From assembly GCA_016806145.1 (NCBI GenBank), contig CP063166.1, forward strand, positions 2,666,001-2,730,000: a DNA stretch of 64,000 bases, in the 5' to 3' direction. The DNA is from Variovorax paradoxus. Its GTDB lineage: Bacteria; Pseudomonadota; Gammaproteobacteria; Burkholderiales; Burkholderiaceae_C. Below the pieces are notes generated by a model. It had not been told where the DNA came from. It saw nothing but the letters and a program-made list of their open reading frames with translations, and searched no databases. This document shows positions 10,383 to 21,393 of the stretch, piece after piece. Position 1 is the first letter of the stretch; each line of letters opens with the position of its first letter. Position numbers and translations under genes: made by a program.

Positions 10383-11927
10383 ATGCAAGAACTGATCGAC
10401 GAACTCGAAAAGCGCCGTGCGCAGGCCCGCCTGGGCGGTGGACAAAAGCGCATCGACGCGCAGCACGCCAAGGGCAAGCTCACGGCGCGCGAACGCCTCG
10501 AGCTGCTGCTGGACGACGGCACCTTCGAGGAATGGGACATGTTCGTCGAGCACCGCTCGACCGACTTCGGCATGGCCGACAACAAGATCCCGGGCGACGG
10601 CGTGGTCACGGGCTACGGCATGATCAACGGCCGCCTGGTGTTCGTCTTCAGCCAGGACTTCACCGTCTTCGGCGGCGCGCTCAGCGAAGCGCATGCCGAG
10701 AAGATCTGCAAGGTGATGGACCAGGCGATGAAGGTCGGCGCCCCGGTGATCGGCCTCAACGACTCGGGCGGCGCGCGCATCCAGGAAGGCGTGGCCTCGC
10801 TCGGCGGCTATGCCGACGTGTTCCAGCGCAACGTGATGGCCTCGGGCGTGGTGCCGCAGATCAGCATGATCATGGGCCCGTGCGCGGGCGGCGCGGTGTA
10901 TTCGCCCGCCATGACCGACTTCATCTTCATGGTGAAGGATTCGAGCTACATGTTCGTCACCGGCCCCGAGGTGGTGAAGACCGTGACGCACGAGAGCGTG
11001 ACGGCCGAGGAACTGGGCGGCGCCGTGACCCACACCACGCGCAGCGGCGTGGCCGACATGGCGTTCGAGAACGACGTCGAGGCGCTGATGATGCTGCGCC
11101 GCCTCTACAACTACCTGCCGCTGAACAACCGCGAGAAGCCGCCGGTGCGCCTGGGCAACAACGGCCAGGGCGATCCGGCCGACCGTCCCGACTATTCGCT
11201 CGACACGCTGGTGCCCGAGAATGCGAACAAGCCCTACGACATGAAGGAGCTGATCTTCAAGGTCGCGGACGATGGCGACTTCTTCGAGCTGCAGCCGGAC
11301 TACGCGAAGAACATCGTGATCGGCTTCGCGCGCATGGAAGGCCAGACCGTGGGCATCGTCGCCAACCAGCCGCTGGTGCTGGCGGGCTGCCTCGACATCA
11401 AGAGCAGCATCAAGGCCGCGCGCTTCGTGCGCTTCTGCGATGCCTTCAACATCCCGGTCGTGACCTTCGTCGACGTGCCCGGCTTCATGCCCGGCACCGG
11501 CCAGGAGTACGGCGGCATCATCAAGCATGGCGCCAAGCTGCTCTACGCCTATGCCGAGTGCACGGTGCCGAAGATCACCGTCATCACGCGCAAGGCCTAC
11601 GGCGGCGCCTACGACGTGATGGCTTCGAAGCACCTGCGCGGCGACGTCAACCTGGCCTGGCCGCGCGCCGAGATCGCGGTGATAGGTGCCAAGGGCGCGG
11701 TCGAGATCATCTTCCGCGAGGACAAGAACGATCCGGCCAAGCTCGCGGCGCGCGAGGCCGAGTACAAGGCCCGCTTCGCCAACCCCTACGTGGCGAGCGC
11801 GCGCGGCTACATCGACGACGTGATCCTGCCGCACGAGACGCGCAAGCGCATCTGCCGCTCGCTGGTGATGCTGCGCGAGAAGAAGCTCGAGAACCCGTGG
11901 CGCAAGCACGGCAACATTCCGCTCTGA
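10383..11927 (+). CDS. pccB: Propionyl-CoA carboxylase, carboxyltransferase (beta) subunit
   Basis: Transfers CO2 from carboxybiotin to propionyl-CoA, giving (S)-methylmalonyl-CoA. 514 residues with N- and C-terminal crotonase-like carboxyltransferase halves: [62 protein letters not shown] (first oxyanion hole), [30 protein letters not shown], and [12 protein letters not shown] (second). A Shine-Dalgarno AAAGAGG precedes the ATG. The alpha subunit follows after a 108-base gap occupied by a REP-like hairpin. Acetyl-CoA could be an alternative substrate; operon context favours propionyl-CoA. Confidence 0.95.
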   Translation: MQELIDELEKRRAQARLGGGQKRIDAQHAKGKLTARERLELLLDDGTFEEWDMFVEHRSTDFGMADNKIPGDGVVTGYGMINGRLVFVFSQDFTVFGGALSEAHAEKICKVMDQAMKVGAPVIGLNDSGGARIQEGVASLGGYADVFQRNVMASGVVPQISMIMGPCAGGAVYSPAMTDFIFMVKDSSYMFVTGPEVVKTVTHESVTAEELGGAVTHTTRSGVADMAFENDVEALMMLRRLYNYLPLNNREKPPVRLGNNGQGDPADRPDYSLDTLVPENANKPYDMKELIFKVADDGDFFELQPDYAKNIVIGFARMEGQTVGIVANQPLVLAGCLDIKSSIKAARFVRFCDAFNIPVVTFVDVPGFMPGTGQEYGGIIKHGAKLLYAYAECTVPKITVITRKAYGGAYDVMASKHLRGDVNLAWPRAEIAVIGAKGAVEIIFREDKNDPAKLAAREAEYKARFANPYVASARGYIDDVILPHETRKRICRSLVMLREKKLENPWRKHGNIPL

Positions 11928-11947
11928 ACGATCAACGTCATCACCCA

Positions 11948-12007
11948 CCGTTCGTCCTGAGCCTGTCGAAGGACTGACCCCGGCTTCGACAAGCTCAGCC
12001 CGAACGG
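11948..12007. repeat. REP-like inverted repeat between pccB and pccA
   Basis: A 60-base imperfect palindrome whose outer arms CCGTTCG...CGAACGG enclose TCCTGAGCCTGTCGAAGG and CTTCGACAAGCTCAG. This is the GTTCG-TCCTGAGC-TGTCGAAGG element found dispersed between genes in many GC-rich Proteobacteria (recalled, not searched). As RNA it would fold into a strong hairpin between the two carboxylase genes, possibly protecting the upstream mRNA or setting the beta:alpha ratio. Only one full copy is seen in the window. Confidence 0.85.
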
Positions 12008-12035
12008 TGTTGGGGATGCAAAGGAAAGACAAAAA

Positions 12036-14083
<2,048 letters not shown>

Positions 14084-14084
<1 letters not shown>

Positions 14085-15121
14085 TGGGGGCCAGCGACCT
14101 GCAGGCCGTGGTGCTGCACCGGCCCGCGAAGCCGGTGGCGACGCCGGCGCCCGAAGGCCGCTGGTCGATCGAGGCGATCCAGGCGCTGCTCGACAAGCCG
14201 CTGATGGAGCTGCTGTTCGAGGCCCAGACGGTGCATCGCCAGCACTTTCCCGCGGGCGACATCGAGCTGGCCACGCTGCTGTCGGTGAAGACCGGCGGCT
14301 GCCCCGAGAACTGCGGCTACTGCCCGCAGTCGGCCGAATTCGACACCGGCGTGAAGGCGCAGAAGCTGATGGAGGTCGACGAGGTGCTGCGCGCCGCGCA
14401 GGCCGCCAAGGACGCGGGCGCCACGCGCTTCTGCATGGGCGCGGCCTGGCGCGCGCCCAAGGACCGCGACGTCGAGAAGGTGGCGGTGCTGGTCGAGGCG
14501 GTGAAGGGCCTGGGCCTGCAGACCTGCGCCACGCTCGGCATGCTCGAGCCGCACCATGCGCGGCAGCTCAAGGCCGCGGGCCTCGACTACTACAACCACA
14601 ACCTCGACACCGCGCCCGAGTACTACACCGACATCGTCGACACCCGCAGCTACCAGGACCGGCTCGACACGCTGGCCCATGTGCGCGGCGCCGGCATCAG
14701 CGTGTGCTGCGGCGGCATCGTGGGCATGGGCGAGGCGCCGGTGCACCGCGCGGGACTGATCGCGCAGCTGGCCAATCTCGATCCGTACCCGGAGTCGGTG
14801 CCGATCAACAGCCTGGTGCGCGTGCCCGGCACGCCGCTGGCCGACTCGGAACCGATCGATCCCTTCGACTTCGTGCGCATGATCGCGGTCGCGCGCATCA
14901 CCATGCCGACCGCGCGCGTGCGCCTGTCGGCCGGCCGTCAGCAGATGGGCGAGGCGGTGCAGGCGCTGTGCTTCATGGCCGGCGCGAATTCGATCTTCTA
15001 CGGCGACAAGCTGCTGGTCACGGGCAATCCCGACGTCGAGGCCGACGTGCAGCTGTTGCGCAAGCTGGGGCTGCGCTCGCACCGCGCCTCGACCGAAACG
15101 AACCCGGAGTCCTGCCAATGA
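14084..15121 (+). CDS. bioB: Biotin synthase BioB
   Basis: Radical SAM enzyme inserting sulfur into dethiobiotin. 345 residues. The radical SAM cluster motif is CPENCGYC (C73, C77, C80). Other BioB signatures are [65 protein letters not shown] and RLSAGRQQM (the Arg ligand of the [2Fe-2S] cluster). Translationally coupled to pccA through TGATG, and to the next gene through ATGA. The placement ties cofactor synthesis to a biotin-dependent carboxylase; no other bio genes lie in the window. Confidence 0.96.
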
Positions 15122-15603
15122 GCGCCATCCAACGTCCCTTCCGCGTGCTGGGCATCCAGCAGATCGCGATCGGCGGTCCCGACAAGACCCGGCTGCAGAA
15201 GCTCTGGGTCGACATGCTGGGGCTCGAGGTCACGGGCACCTTCCGAAGCGAGCGCGAGAACGTCGACGAGGACATCTGCGCGATCGGCACCGGCCCGTTC
15301 AAGGTCGAGGTCGACCTGATGCAGCCGCTCGATCCCGAAAAGAAGCCCGCGGTGCACGCCACGCCGCTCAACCACGTGGGCCTGTGGATCGACGACCTGC
15401 CGACGGCCGTCGAATGGCTGACGTCGCAGGGCGTGCGCTTCGCGCCCGGCGGCATCCGCAAGGGCGCGGCGGGCTTCGACATCTGCTTTTTGCATCCGAA
15501 GGCGAACGACGAGTTCCCGATCGCGGGCGAGGGCGTGCTGATCGAGATGGTGCAGGCGCCGCCCGAGGTGGTGAAGGCCTTCGACGCGCTCGCCGGGCGC
15601 TGA
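15118..15603 (+). CDS. VOC-family protein resembling methylmalonyl-CoA epimerase
   Basis: 161-residue vicinal oxygen chelate protein. The C-terminal half matches methylmalonyl-CoA epimerases ([23 protein letters not shown]...CFLHPKAND...[15 protein letters not shown]), keeping a His and the Glu metal ligand. The first ligand position, usually His in an xDHIxIAV strand, reads IQQIAIG here, so Gln replaces His. In the operon it would supply the (S)- to (R)-methylmalonyl-CoA step needed between carboxylase and mutase; nothing else in the operon could. Catalysis with the altered ligand set is uncertain. Other VOC activities are possible. Confidence 0.75.
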   Translation: MSAIQRPFRVLGIQQIAIGGPDKTRLQKLWVDMLGLEVTGTFRSERENVDEDICAIGTGPFKVEVDLMQPLDPEKKPAVHATPLNHVGLWIDDLPTAVEWLTSQGVRFAPGGIRKGAAGFDICFLHPKANDEFPIAGEGVLIEMVQAPPEVVKAFDALAGR

Positions 15604-15615
15604 GCCCGGGCGCCC

Positions 15616-16113
15616 TCAGGCGTTCACGACCTTCCTGATCGGCGGCTTCACGTCCGAGCGGTGCGGCGGCAGCATCGGCTGGTGCTCGCGCGCCGGGTTC
15701 AGGATGATCGAGGTCGCGGTCTCGGTGAGGATGCAGAACTTGGTGACCACCGCGTCGAGGTGGCTCACGTCGATCACCGCGATCTCGAGGATCCAGCTGT
15801 CCTCGCCGGTCACGTTGTAGGCGTTCACGCATTCGGGCGTGTCCTGCACCAGCTTCACGACGCGGTCGTAGTCGGCGCGGCCGACGCGGATCATCGCGCG
15901 GATGCCGTAGCCCAGCTTGCCGAGGTTGACGGTGGCGCGGTAGCCGCTGATCACGCCCGCGGCCTCGAGCTTCTTCACGCGCTCGGTCACCGCCGGTTGG
16001 CTCAGGTGCACGCGGCGACCGAGCTCGGCCATGGTGAGGCGCGCGTCCTTCTGCAGCTCGGCCAGGATGCGGGTGTCGTGGGCATCGAGCGTGGGGTTCA
16101 AGGTGGATTCCAT
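15616..16113 (-). CDS. Lrp/AsnC-family transcriptional regulator
   Basis: 165 residues: N-terminal AsnC helix-turn-helix (LDAHDTRILAELQKDARLTMAELGRRVHLSQPAVTERVKKLEAAGVISGYRA) and C-terminal RAM effector domain (YGIRAMIRVG...VVKLVQDTPECVNAYNVTGEDSWILEIAVIDVSHLD). It is divergent from an EamA exporter gene, across a 127-base gap, and is the likely regulator of that gene in response to an amino acid. It converges with the VOC gene. Confidence 0.92.
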   Translation of the reverse strand: MESTLNPTLDAHDTRILAELQKDARLTMAELGRRVHLSQPAVTERVKKLEAAGVISGYRATVNLGKLGYGIRAMIRVGRADYDRVVKLVQDTPECVNAYNVTGEDSWILEIAVIDVSHLDAVVTKFCILTETATSIILNPAREHQPMLPPHRSDVKPPIRKVVNA

Positions 16114-16240
16114 CGAAGTCCTTCAAATCGACGGCCGCGAGCCGCCAGAACCGTGATTTGCGCATGGAAGCGCGGCGGCGGCCTTCATACCATGGAGCGG
16201 CTCAGGTCCACAACGGGCCATAACAACAGACACCCTCGAC

Positions 16241-17146
16241 ATGCTCTCGCTCGCCACTTCCACGCCGTCCGCGCGCGGCGGACTGCCGCCGATCATCTGG
16301 CTCTGCCTCGCCGCCACCTGGCTGGTCTGGGGCTCGACCTACCTCGCGATCAAGTACGCGCTGATCAGCTTCCCGCCTTTCCTGCAGATGGGCTCGCGCT
16401 TCCTGTTCGCGGGCCTGCTGCTCGCGGCCTGGATGCGCTGGCGCGGCGCGCCCTGGCCGAACCGGCTGCAGTGGCGCAACGCGCTGGTGGTCGGCACGCT
16501 GATGCTCGGCGGCGGCATGGGTGGCACCGCGCATGCCGAAGTCTCGGTGGGCTCGGGCCTGGTGGTGGCCTTCATCGCGGTGGTGCCGCTGATCATCGCG
16601 CTGCTCAACCTGATCTGGGGCATCGTGCCGACCAAGCTCGAGGCGATCGGCATCGCGCTGGGCCTGGTCGGCGTGCTGATGCTGACCCAGGGCAGCGGCT
16701 TCCAGGCCTCGCCGGCGGGGCTGGCCGCGATCAGCATCGCCTGCGTCTGCTGGTCGGCCGGCAGCGTGCTGAGCCAGCGCGCGCTGCCGCTCGCACCGGG
16801 CGCGATGGGCTTCGCGAGCGAGATGATCTGCGGCGGCGTGGTGCTGCTGGTGCTGGCCGCCGTCTCGGGCGAGAGCCTCGCCTGGCCGCCCGCGCCGCAG
16901 GCCACGGCCGCCTGGTTCTACCTGGTGGTGTTCGGCTCGCTGATCGCCTTCAACGCCTACATGCTGCTGCTGGCGCGCGCGCCGGCCGCGCTGGCGGCCA
17001 GCTACACCTTCGTCAATCCAGTGATCGCGATGCTGCTGGGCGTGTGGATCGCGGGCGAGACGGTCACGCGCTTCGAGTGGTACGCGGTGACGGTGATCCT
17101 GGCGGGCGTGCTGATGCTGCTGCTCAAGCGCTCGGCCAGGAACTGA
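16241..17146 (+). CDS. EamA-family (YedA-like) drug/metabolite exporter
   Basis: 301-residue inner-membrane protein with about ten hydrophobic segments forming two EamA repeats (IIWLCLAATWLVWGSTYLAIKYAL at the start; LVVFGSLIAFNAYMLLLARAPAALAASYTFVNPVIAMLLGVWIAGE in the second half). The WGSTYLAIK and NPVIAMLLGV..GE motifs are typical of YedA-type transporters. Divergent Lrp regulator and neighbouring LysE exporter suggest amino-acid efflux. The substrate is unknown. Confidence 0.88.
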   Translation: MLSLATSTPSARGGLPPIIWLCLAATWLVWGSTYLAIKYALISFPPFLQMGSRFLFAGLLLAAWMRWRGAPWPNRLQWRNALVVGTLMLGGGMGGTAHAEVSVGSGLVVAFIAVVPLIIALLNLIWGIVPTKLEAIGIALGLVGVLMLTQGSGFQASPAGLAAISIACVCWSAGSVLSQRALPLAPGAMGFASEMICGGVVLLVLAAVSGESLAWPPAPQATAAWFYLVVFGSLIAFNAYMLLLARAPAALAASYTFVNPVIAMLLGVWIAGETVTRFEWYAVTVILAGVLMLLLKRSARN

Positions 17147-17159
17147 GCGGGCCCGTGGC

Positions 17160-17798
17160 TCAGGCGCCCGGGCGGCGCCACACAGCGAGCGTGGCGGCCA
17201 GCAGCCACATGCCCACGGCGCAGCCGCGGTTCAGCGCCTTGAGGCCGCGCCTGGAGAGCCAGCGCACGGCCTGCGTGCCGGCGCCGGCATAGGCCAGCAT
17301 CACGCAGGTGTCGAGCAGCACGAAGATGCCGCCCAGCAGCAGGTACTGCGGGCCCTGCGGCCGCGCGATGTCGACGAACTGCGGCAGGAAGGCCGCGAAG
17401 AACAGCAGCGACTTGGGATTCGACAGCGCCACCGCGAGGCTGCGCAGCAGCGCGATGCGGCCATGCAGCCGGCTCTCGGGCGAGGACTTCGCGAGCGCGG
17501 CGCCGAGGTCGGTGGCGTCGCTGCGCCAGAGCTTGATGCCCAGCCACACGAGGTAGGCCACGCCGGCCACGCGGATCGCGTTGAACAGCCATTCCGAGGC
17601 CGCCAGCAGCGAGCCCAGGCCGAGTGCGACGACGGCGATCACGATGCTGCTGCCGAGCGAGGCGCCAACGATGCCCCAGCTCGCGCGGCGCATGCCGCCG
17701 TCGATGCCGTTCGACAGCGCGAGCAGCATGGTCGGGCCCGGGATCACGGCGAGCGCGAGGGAGGCGAGCACGAAGACGAGCAGGGTGTCGAGGTTCAT
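17160..17798 (-). CDS. LysE-family translocator (amino-acid exporter)
   Basis: 212-residue membrane protein with six hydrophobic segments. Family motifs: FVLASLALAVIPGPTMLLALSNGIDGG near the N-terminus, GVAYLVWLGIKLWRS, and ALSNPKSLLFFAAFLPQFVD. Exports an amino acid or related small metabolite (RhtB group). The ATG at 17798 overlaps the stop of the RnfB-like gene (ATGA), so both are read from one transcript despite unrelated roles. It converges with the EamA gene 13 bases away. Confidence 0.88.
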   Translation of the reverse strand: MNLDTLLVFVLASLALAVIPGPTMLLALSNGIDGGMRRASWGIVGASLGSSIVIAVVALGLGSLLAASEWLFNAIRVAGVAYLVWLGIKLWRSDATDLGAALAKSSPESRLHGRIALLRSLAVALSNPKSLLFFAAFLPQFVDIARPQGPQYLLLGGIFVLLDTCVMLAYAGAGTQAVRWLSRRGLKALNRGCAVGMWLLAATLAVWRRPGA

Positions 17799-18427
17799 GG
17801 CTTGGGCGTGGAGGGACGTTGGGCGGCAGCGCGGGCGCGCGCGAGCGCGGCCTCGACCACCGAGCGCTTGCGGGCCTCGGCGCTGGGCGCCGCGACCTCG
17901 GCTTCGGGGCGCTTCTTGCCCTGGCGCGCATCGGTGGGCCGGTGCTGGCCGTGCAGGGCATAGCGCGCGCGGGCATGGGCCGCCTGCGCGGGCGACCAGG
18001 CCTGCCAGCCGGTGCGGCCCGGCGTGGCGTCCTCGAGCGAGATGCAGTCGACCGGGCAGACCGGGATGCAGAGTTCGCAGCCCGTGCAGTGCGCGTCGAT
18101 CACGGTGTGCATGCGCTTGTTGATGCCGAGGATGGCGTCGGTCGGGCAGGCATCGAGGCACAGCGTGCAGCCGATGCACCAGGCCTCGTCGATCACCGCC
18201 AGCCGGCGCGGGCCCTCGGTGCCGAAGGCAGGGTCGAGCGCCTGCACGGGGCGGCCGGTGAGCCGCGCGAGCCGCTCGACGCCCTCGGCGCCGCCGGGCG
18301 GGCACTGGTTGATCTCGGCCTCGGCGCCGGCCACGGCCTGCGCATAGCCCTCGCAGTCCGGATAGCCGCAACGGGTGCACTGCGTCTGGGGCAGTGCGTC
18401 GTGGATGCGTGCGGCCAGTCCGTTCAC
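17795..18427 (-). CDS. rsxB: RnfB-like electron-transfer ferredoxin (RsxB family)
   Basis: 210 residues from a GTG at 18427. An N-terminal Fe-S cluster motif (C17, C20, C25, C42; CTRCGYPDCEGYAQA...QCPPGG) is followed by two [4Fe-4S] ferredoxin motifs (C84-C87-C90-C94 and C114-C117-C120-C124). This is the RnfB layout but without the usual N-terminal membrane anchor, and no rnfACDGE genes are nearby. The C-terminal ~60 residues are Ala/Arg-rich. It is probably a soluble or peripheral electron carrier; betaproteobacterial genomes often carry such a lone rnfB near nth or metabolic genes. No clear ribosome site precedes the GTG, which lies 16 bases behind phaZ. Confidence 0.85.
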   Translation of the reverse strand: MNGLAARIHDALPQTQCTRCGYPDCEGYAQAVAGAEAEINQCPPGGAEGVERLARLTGRPVQALDPAFGTEGPRRLAVIDEAWCIGCTLCLDACPTDAILGINKRMHTVIDAHCTGCELCIPVCPVDCISLEDATPGRTGWQAWSPAQAAHARARYALHGQHRPTDARQGKKRPEAEVAAPSAEARKRSVVEAALARARAAAQRPSTPKP

Positions 18428-18443
18428 GGGAGGGAGAGGGCGC

Positions 18444-19901
18444 TCAGCGCGCCGCGGCGCGGGTCTTGCGCGCCACGGTCTTCTTCGGGGCGGGCGCGCG
18501 CTTCGCGGCTGCCGGTGCGGCCTTCTTGGCCGCGACGGCCTTCTTCGCGGGTGCCGTGGCGGTGGTGGCAGCCAGCTTGCGGCCGGGCTTGACCTGGTCT
18601 TCCGCCGCCAGGCTCTCGCGCGCGCCGGCGCGGCTTTGCGGCTGGTCGTTGGCGGCGATGAACTTTTGCATCTTGGGGTAGACCAGCTCGCGCCAGCGGC
18701 GGCCGCTGAAGATGCCGTAGTGGCCCGCGCCCTTGACCTCGTAGTGCTCGCGCTTCGCATCGTCGATGCCGGTGCACAGCTCGTGCGCGGCCTCGGTCTG
18801 GCCCGAGCCCGAGATGTCGTCGAGCTCGCCCTCGACCGTGAGCAGCGCGGTGGCGCGGATGTCCTGCGGGCGCACGCGCTCGACCTCGCCCGTGGGGCTC
18901 TTCACGTCCCAGGTGCCGTTGACCAGGTCGAATTCCTGGAACACGGTGCGGATCGTCTCGAGGTAGTAATCGGCATCCATGTCGAGCACGGCGTTGTACT
19001 CGTCGTAGAACTTGCGGTGCGCCTCGGCGCTCGCGTCGTCGCCCTTGATCAGGTCCTTGAAGTAGTCGTAGTGGCTGCTCGCGTGGCGGTCGGGGTTCAT
19101 CGCGACGAAACCCGTGTGCTGCAGGAAGCCCGGGTAGACGCGCCGGCCCGCGCCCGGGAAGCCCTGGGGCACGCGGTAGATCACGTTGTTCTCGAACCAC
19201 TCGAAGCTCTTGTTCATCGCGAGGTTGTTGACCGCCGTGGGCGACTTGCGGGCGTCGATCGGGCCGCCCATCATCGTCATGGTGAGCGGCAGCGCCTCGC
19301 CGCGGCTGGCCATCAGCGACACGGCGGCCAGCACCGGCACCGTGGGCTGGCACACGCTGACCACGTGGCAGTTGCCGTACTCGGCCTGCAGGCGGCGGAT
19401 GAACTCCTGCACGTAGTTGATGTAGTCGTCGAGGTGGAACTCGCCGTCCGACAGCGGCACCAGGCGTGCGTTCTTCCAATCGGTGATGTAGACCTTGTGG
19501 CCCTGCAGCAGGGTGCGCACCGTGTCGCGCAGCAGGGTGGCGTAGTGGCCCGACAGCGGCGCCACCACCAGCACCACGGGCTGGCTCTTGAGCGTCTTGA
19601 GGATGTCCGGCTCGTCGGTGAAGCGCTTGAAGCGCCGCAGCTGGCAGAAGGGCTTTTCCAGCTCGATCACTTCCTGGATCACGACGTCGTCGCCGTCGAC
19701 CTTGACCGACTTGATGTTGAACTCGGGCTTCTCGTAGTCCTTGCCGAGGCGGTAGAGCAGGTCGTAGCTCGCCGCCATGCGCTGCGCTCCGGGCAGCTGG
19801 CTCCAGACGGCGCCGGGGCTGTAGAGCTTGGAGGCGGCCTGGGCGAAGTCCGCGAACGGTTCCATGAGGGAACGCTGGGCTTCGTAGAGTTGGTAGAGCA
19901 T
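18444..19901 (-). CDS. phaZ: Intracellular poly(3-hydroxybutyrate) depolymerase with Lys/Ala-rich tail
   Basis: Mobilises PHB granules inside the cell. 485 residues. The catalytic domain resembles Cupriavidus PhaZa1: MLYQLYEAQRSLMEP start, VLVVAPLSGHYATLLRDTVRTLLQGH, and the nucleophile motif SVCQPTVPVL with Cys184 in place of serine; a late DISGSGQTEAAHELC and KGAGHYGIFSGRRW contain the acid and His. Beyond residue about 430 is a 55-residue low-complexity basic tail of AAKKA-like repeats, absent from the canonical ~420-residue enzyme and reminiscent of PhaF or histone H1 tails, perhaps binding DNA or the granule. It lies upstream of the rnfB-like and lysE genes. Confidence 0.92.
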   Translation of the reverse strand: MLYQLYEAQRSLMEPFADFAQAASKLYSPGAVWSQLPGAQRMAASYDLLYRLGKDYEKPEFNIKSVKVDGDDVVIQEVIELEKPFCQLRRFKRFTDEPDILKTLKSQPVVLVVAPLSGHYATLLRDTVRTLLQGHKVYITDWKNARLVPLSDGEFHLDDYINYVQEFIRRLQAEYGNCHVVSVCQPTVPVLAAVSLMASRGEALPLTMTMMGGPIDARKSPTAVNNLAMNKSFEWFENNVIYRVPQGFPGAGRRVYPGFLQHTGFVAMNPDRHASSHYDYFKDLIKGDDASAEAHRKFYDEYNAVLDMDADYYLETIRTVFQEFDLVNGTWDVKSPTGEVERVRPQDIRATALLTVEGELDDISGSGQTEAAHELCTGIDDAKREHYEVKGAGHYGIFSGRRWRELVYPKMQKFIAANDQPQSRAGARESLAAEDQVKPGRKLAATTATAPAKKAVAAKKAAPAAAKRAPAPKKTVARKTRAAAR

Positions 19902-20091
19902 CGCTGTGTCGAGTTGGAATGTTGCGGTGCAATATATCAGCGCATTTCGACACGCGCAGGGGGCCTAACCCTAGGCCCGGGAAGGCCCTCGGAGATGGCC
20001 GCGGGCTTGCGTGAACAAGTTGTGTCGCGCAGGTGACTCGAGCGAATCACCGCGCGGCCACGACCGCTTCATGCGCCCGCGGCGCCCGGTC

Positions 20092-21288
20092 TCAGATGAC
20101 CTTGGCGATCGACGCGCAGACGTGCTCGATGTTCTTGCTGTTGAGCGCGGCCACGCACATGCGGCCGGTGTCGGTGCCGTAGACGCCGAACTCGTTGCGC
20201 AGGCGCACCATCTGGTCCTTGGTCAGGCCCGAGTAGCTGAACATGCCGATCTGGGTGGTGATGAAGCTCATGTCTTCCTTCACGCCGGCGGCCTTGAGGC
20301 CGTCGACCAGCTTCTGGCGCATGGCCTTGATGCGCACGCGCATCTCGCCCAGTTCCTTCTCCCACAGGGCGCGCAGCTCGGGGTTGCCGAGCACCGCGGC
20401 CACCACGGCGCCGCCGTGCGTGGGCGGGTTGCTGTAGTTGGTGCGGATGGCGATCTTCAGCTGCGACAGCACGCGCGCGGCTTCTTCCTTGTTCTCGCAC
20501 AGCACCGACAGGGCGCCCACGCGCTCGCCGTAGAGGCTGAAGCTCTTGGAGAACGAGGTCGAGACGAAGAAGGTCAGGCCGGCGGCGACGAACTTGGCGA
20601 CGGCCGCGCCGTCTTCCTGCAGGCCGTAGCCGAAGCCCTGGTAGGCCATGTCGAGGAAGGGCACCAGGCCCTTGGCCTTGACGGCGGCCACGACCTGGTC
20701 CCACTGCGCGGGCGTGATGTCGTAGCCGGTCGGATTGTGGCAGCAGGCGTGCAGCACGACCACGGTGCCGGCCGGAGCGGCGTTGAGCGCGGCCAGCATG
20801 CCGTCGAAGTCGATGCCGCGCTTGGCGGCATCGTAGTAGGGGTAGCTCTCGACCTCGAAGCCGGCGTTGGTGAACAGCGCGCGGTGGTTTTCCCAGCTCG
20901 GGTCGCTGATCAGCACCTTGGCGGCGGGGTTGAGCTTCTTGAGGAAGTCGGCGCCGACCTTGAGGCCGCCGGTGCCGCCGATGGCCTGGATCGTGGCGAC
21001 GCGGCCCGAGGTGACGGGTTCGCTGTCGGCGCCGAAGACCAGCACCTTCACGGCGTTGTCGTACGCAGCGATGCCGTCGATGGGCAGATAACCACGCGCC
21101 GTGGGCGCTTTCATCATGTTCTGCTCGGCCGCCTGCACGCACTGCAGCAGGGGCAGCTTGCCGTTGTCGTCGTAGTAGACGCCGACGCCGAGATTGACCT
21201 TGTTGGGGTTGGTGTCGGCGGCAAATTGCTCGTTGAGGCCGAGGATCGGATCGCGCGGTGCCATCTCGACCGCGGTGAACATAGACAT
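20092..21288 (-). CDS. tyrB: Aromatic/aspartate aminotransferase (class I, AspC/TyrB)
   Basis: PLP enzyme exchanging amino groups between aspartate or aromatic amino acids and 2-oxoglutarate. 398 residues. Motifs: PNKVNLGVGVYYDDNGKLPLL, GGTGGLKVGADFL, HNPTG in the HACCHNPTGYDIT segment, DMAYQGFGYGL, and the PLP lysine K248 in STSFSKSFSLYGERVGAL. AAAGGA precedes the ATG. It is divergent from uvrB across a 105-base gap. AspC versus TyrB specificity cannot be decided here. Confidence 0.93.
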   Translation of the reverse strand: MSMFTAVEMAPRDPILGLNEQFAADTNPNKVNLGVGVYYDDNGKLPLLQCVQAAEQNMMKAPTARGYLPIDGIAAYDNAVKVLVFGADSEPVTSGRVATIQAIGGTGGLKVGADFLKKLNPAAKVLISDPSWENHRALFTNAGFEVESYPYYDAAKRGIDFDGMLAALNAAPAGTVVVLHACCHNPTGYDITPAQWDQVVAAVKAKGLVPFLDMAYQGFGYGLQEDGAAVAKFVAAGLTFFVSTSFSKSFSLYGERVGALSVLCENKEEAARVLSQLKIAIRTNYSNPPTHGGAVVAAVLGNPELRALWEKELGEMRVRIKAMRQKLVDGLKAAGVKEDMSFITTQIGMFSYSGLTKDQMVRLRNEFGVYGTDTGRMCVAALNSKNIEHVCASIAKVI

Positions 21289-21393
21289 GGAAAGGTCCTT
21301 TGGGATGAAAGCTTCGCTGGCAACCGCTCGAGGCTATAAGCTTTGCGGTTGCCTTGAATTTTACCGGCGCCACGCCACCTGACGGGTACAGCC

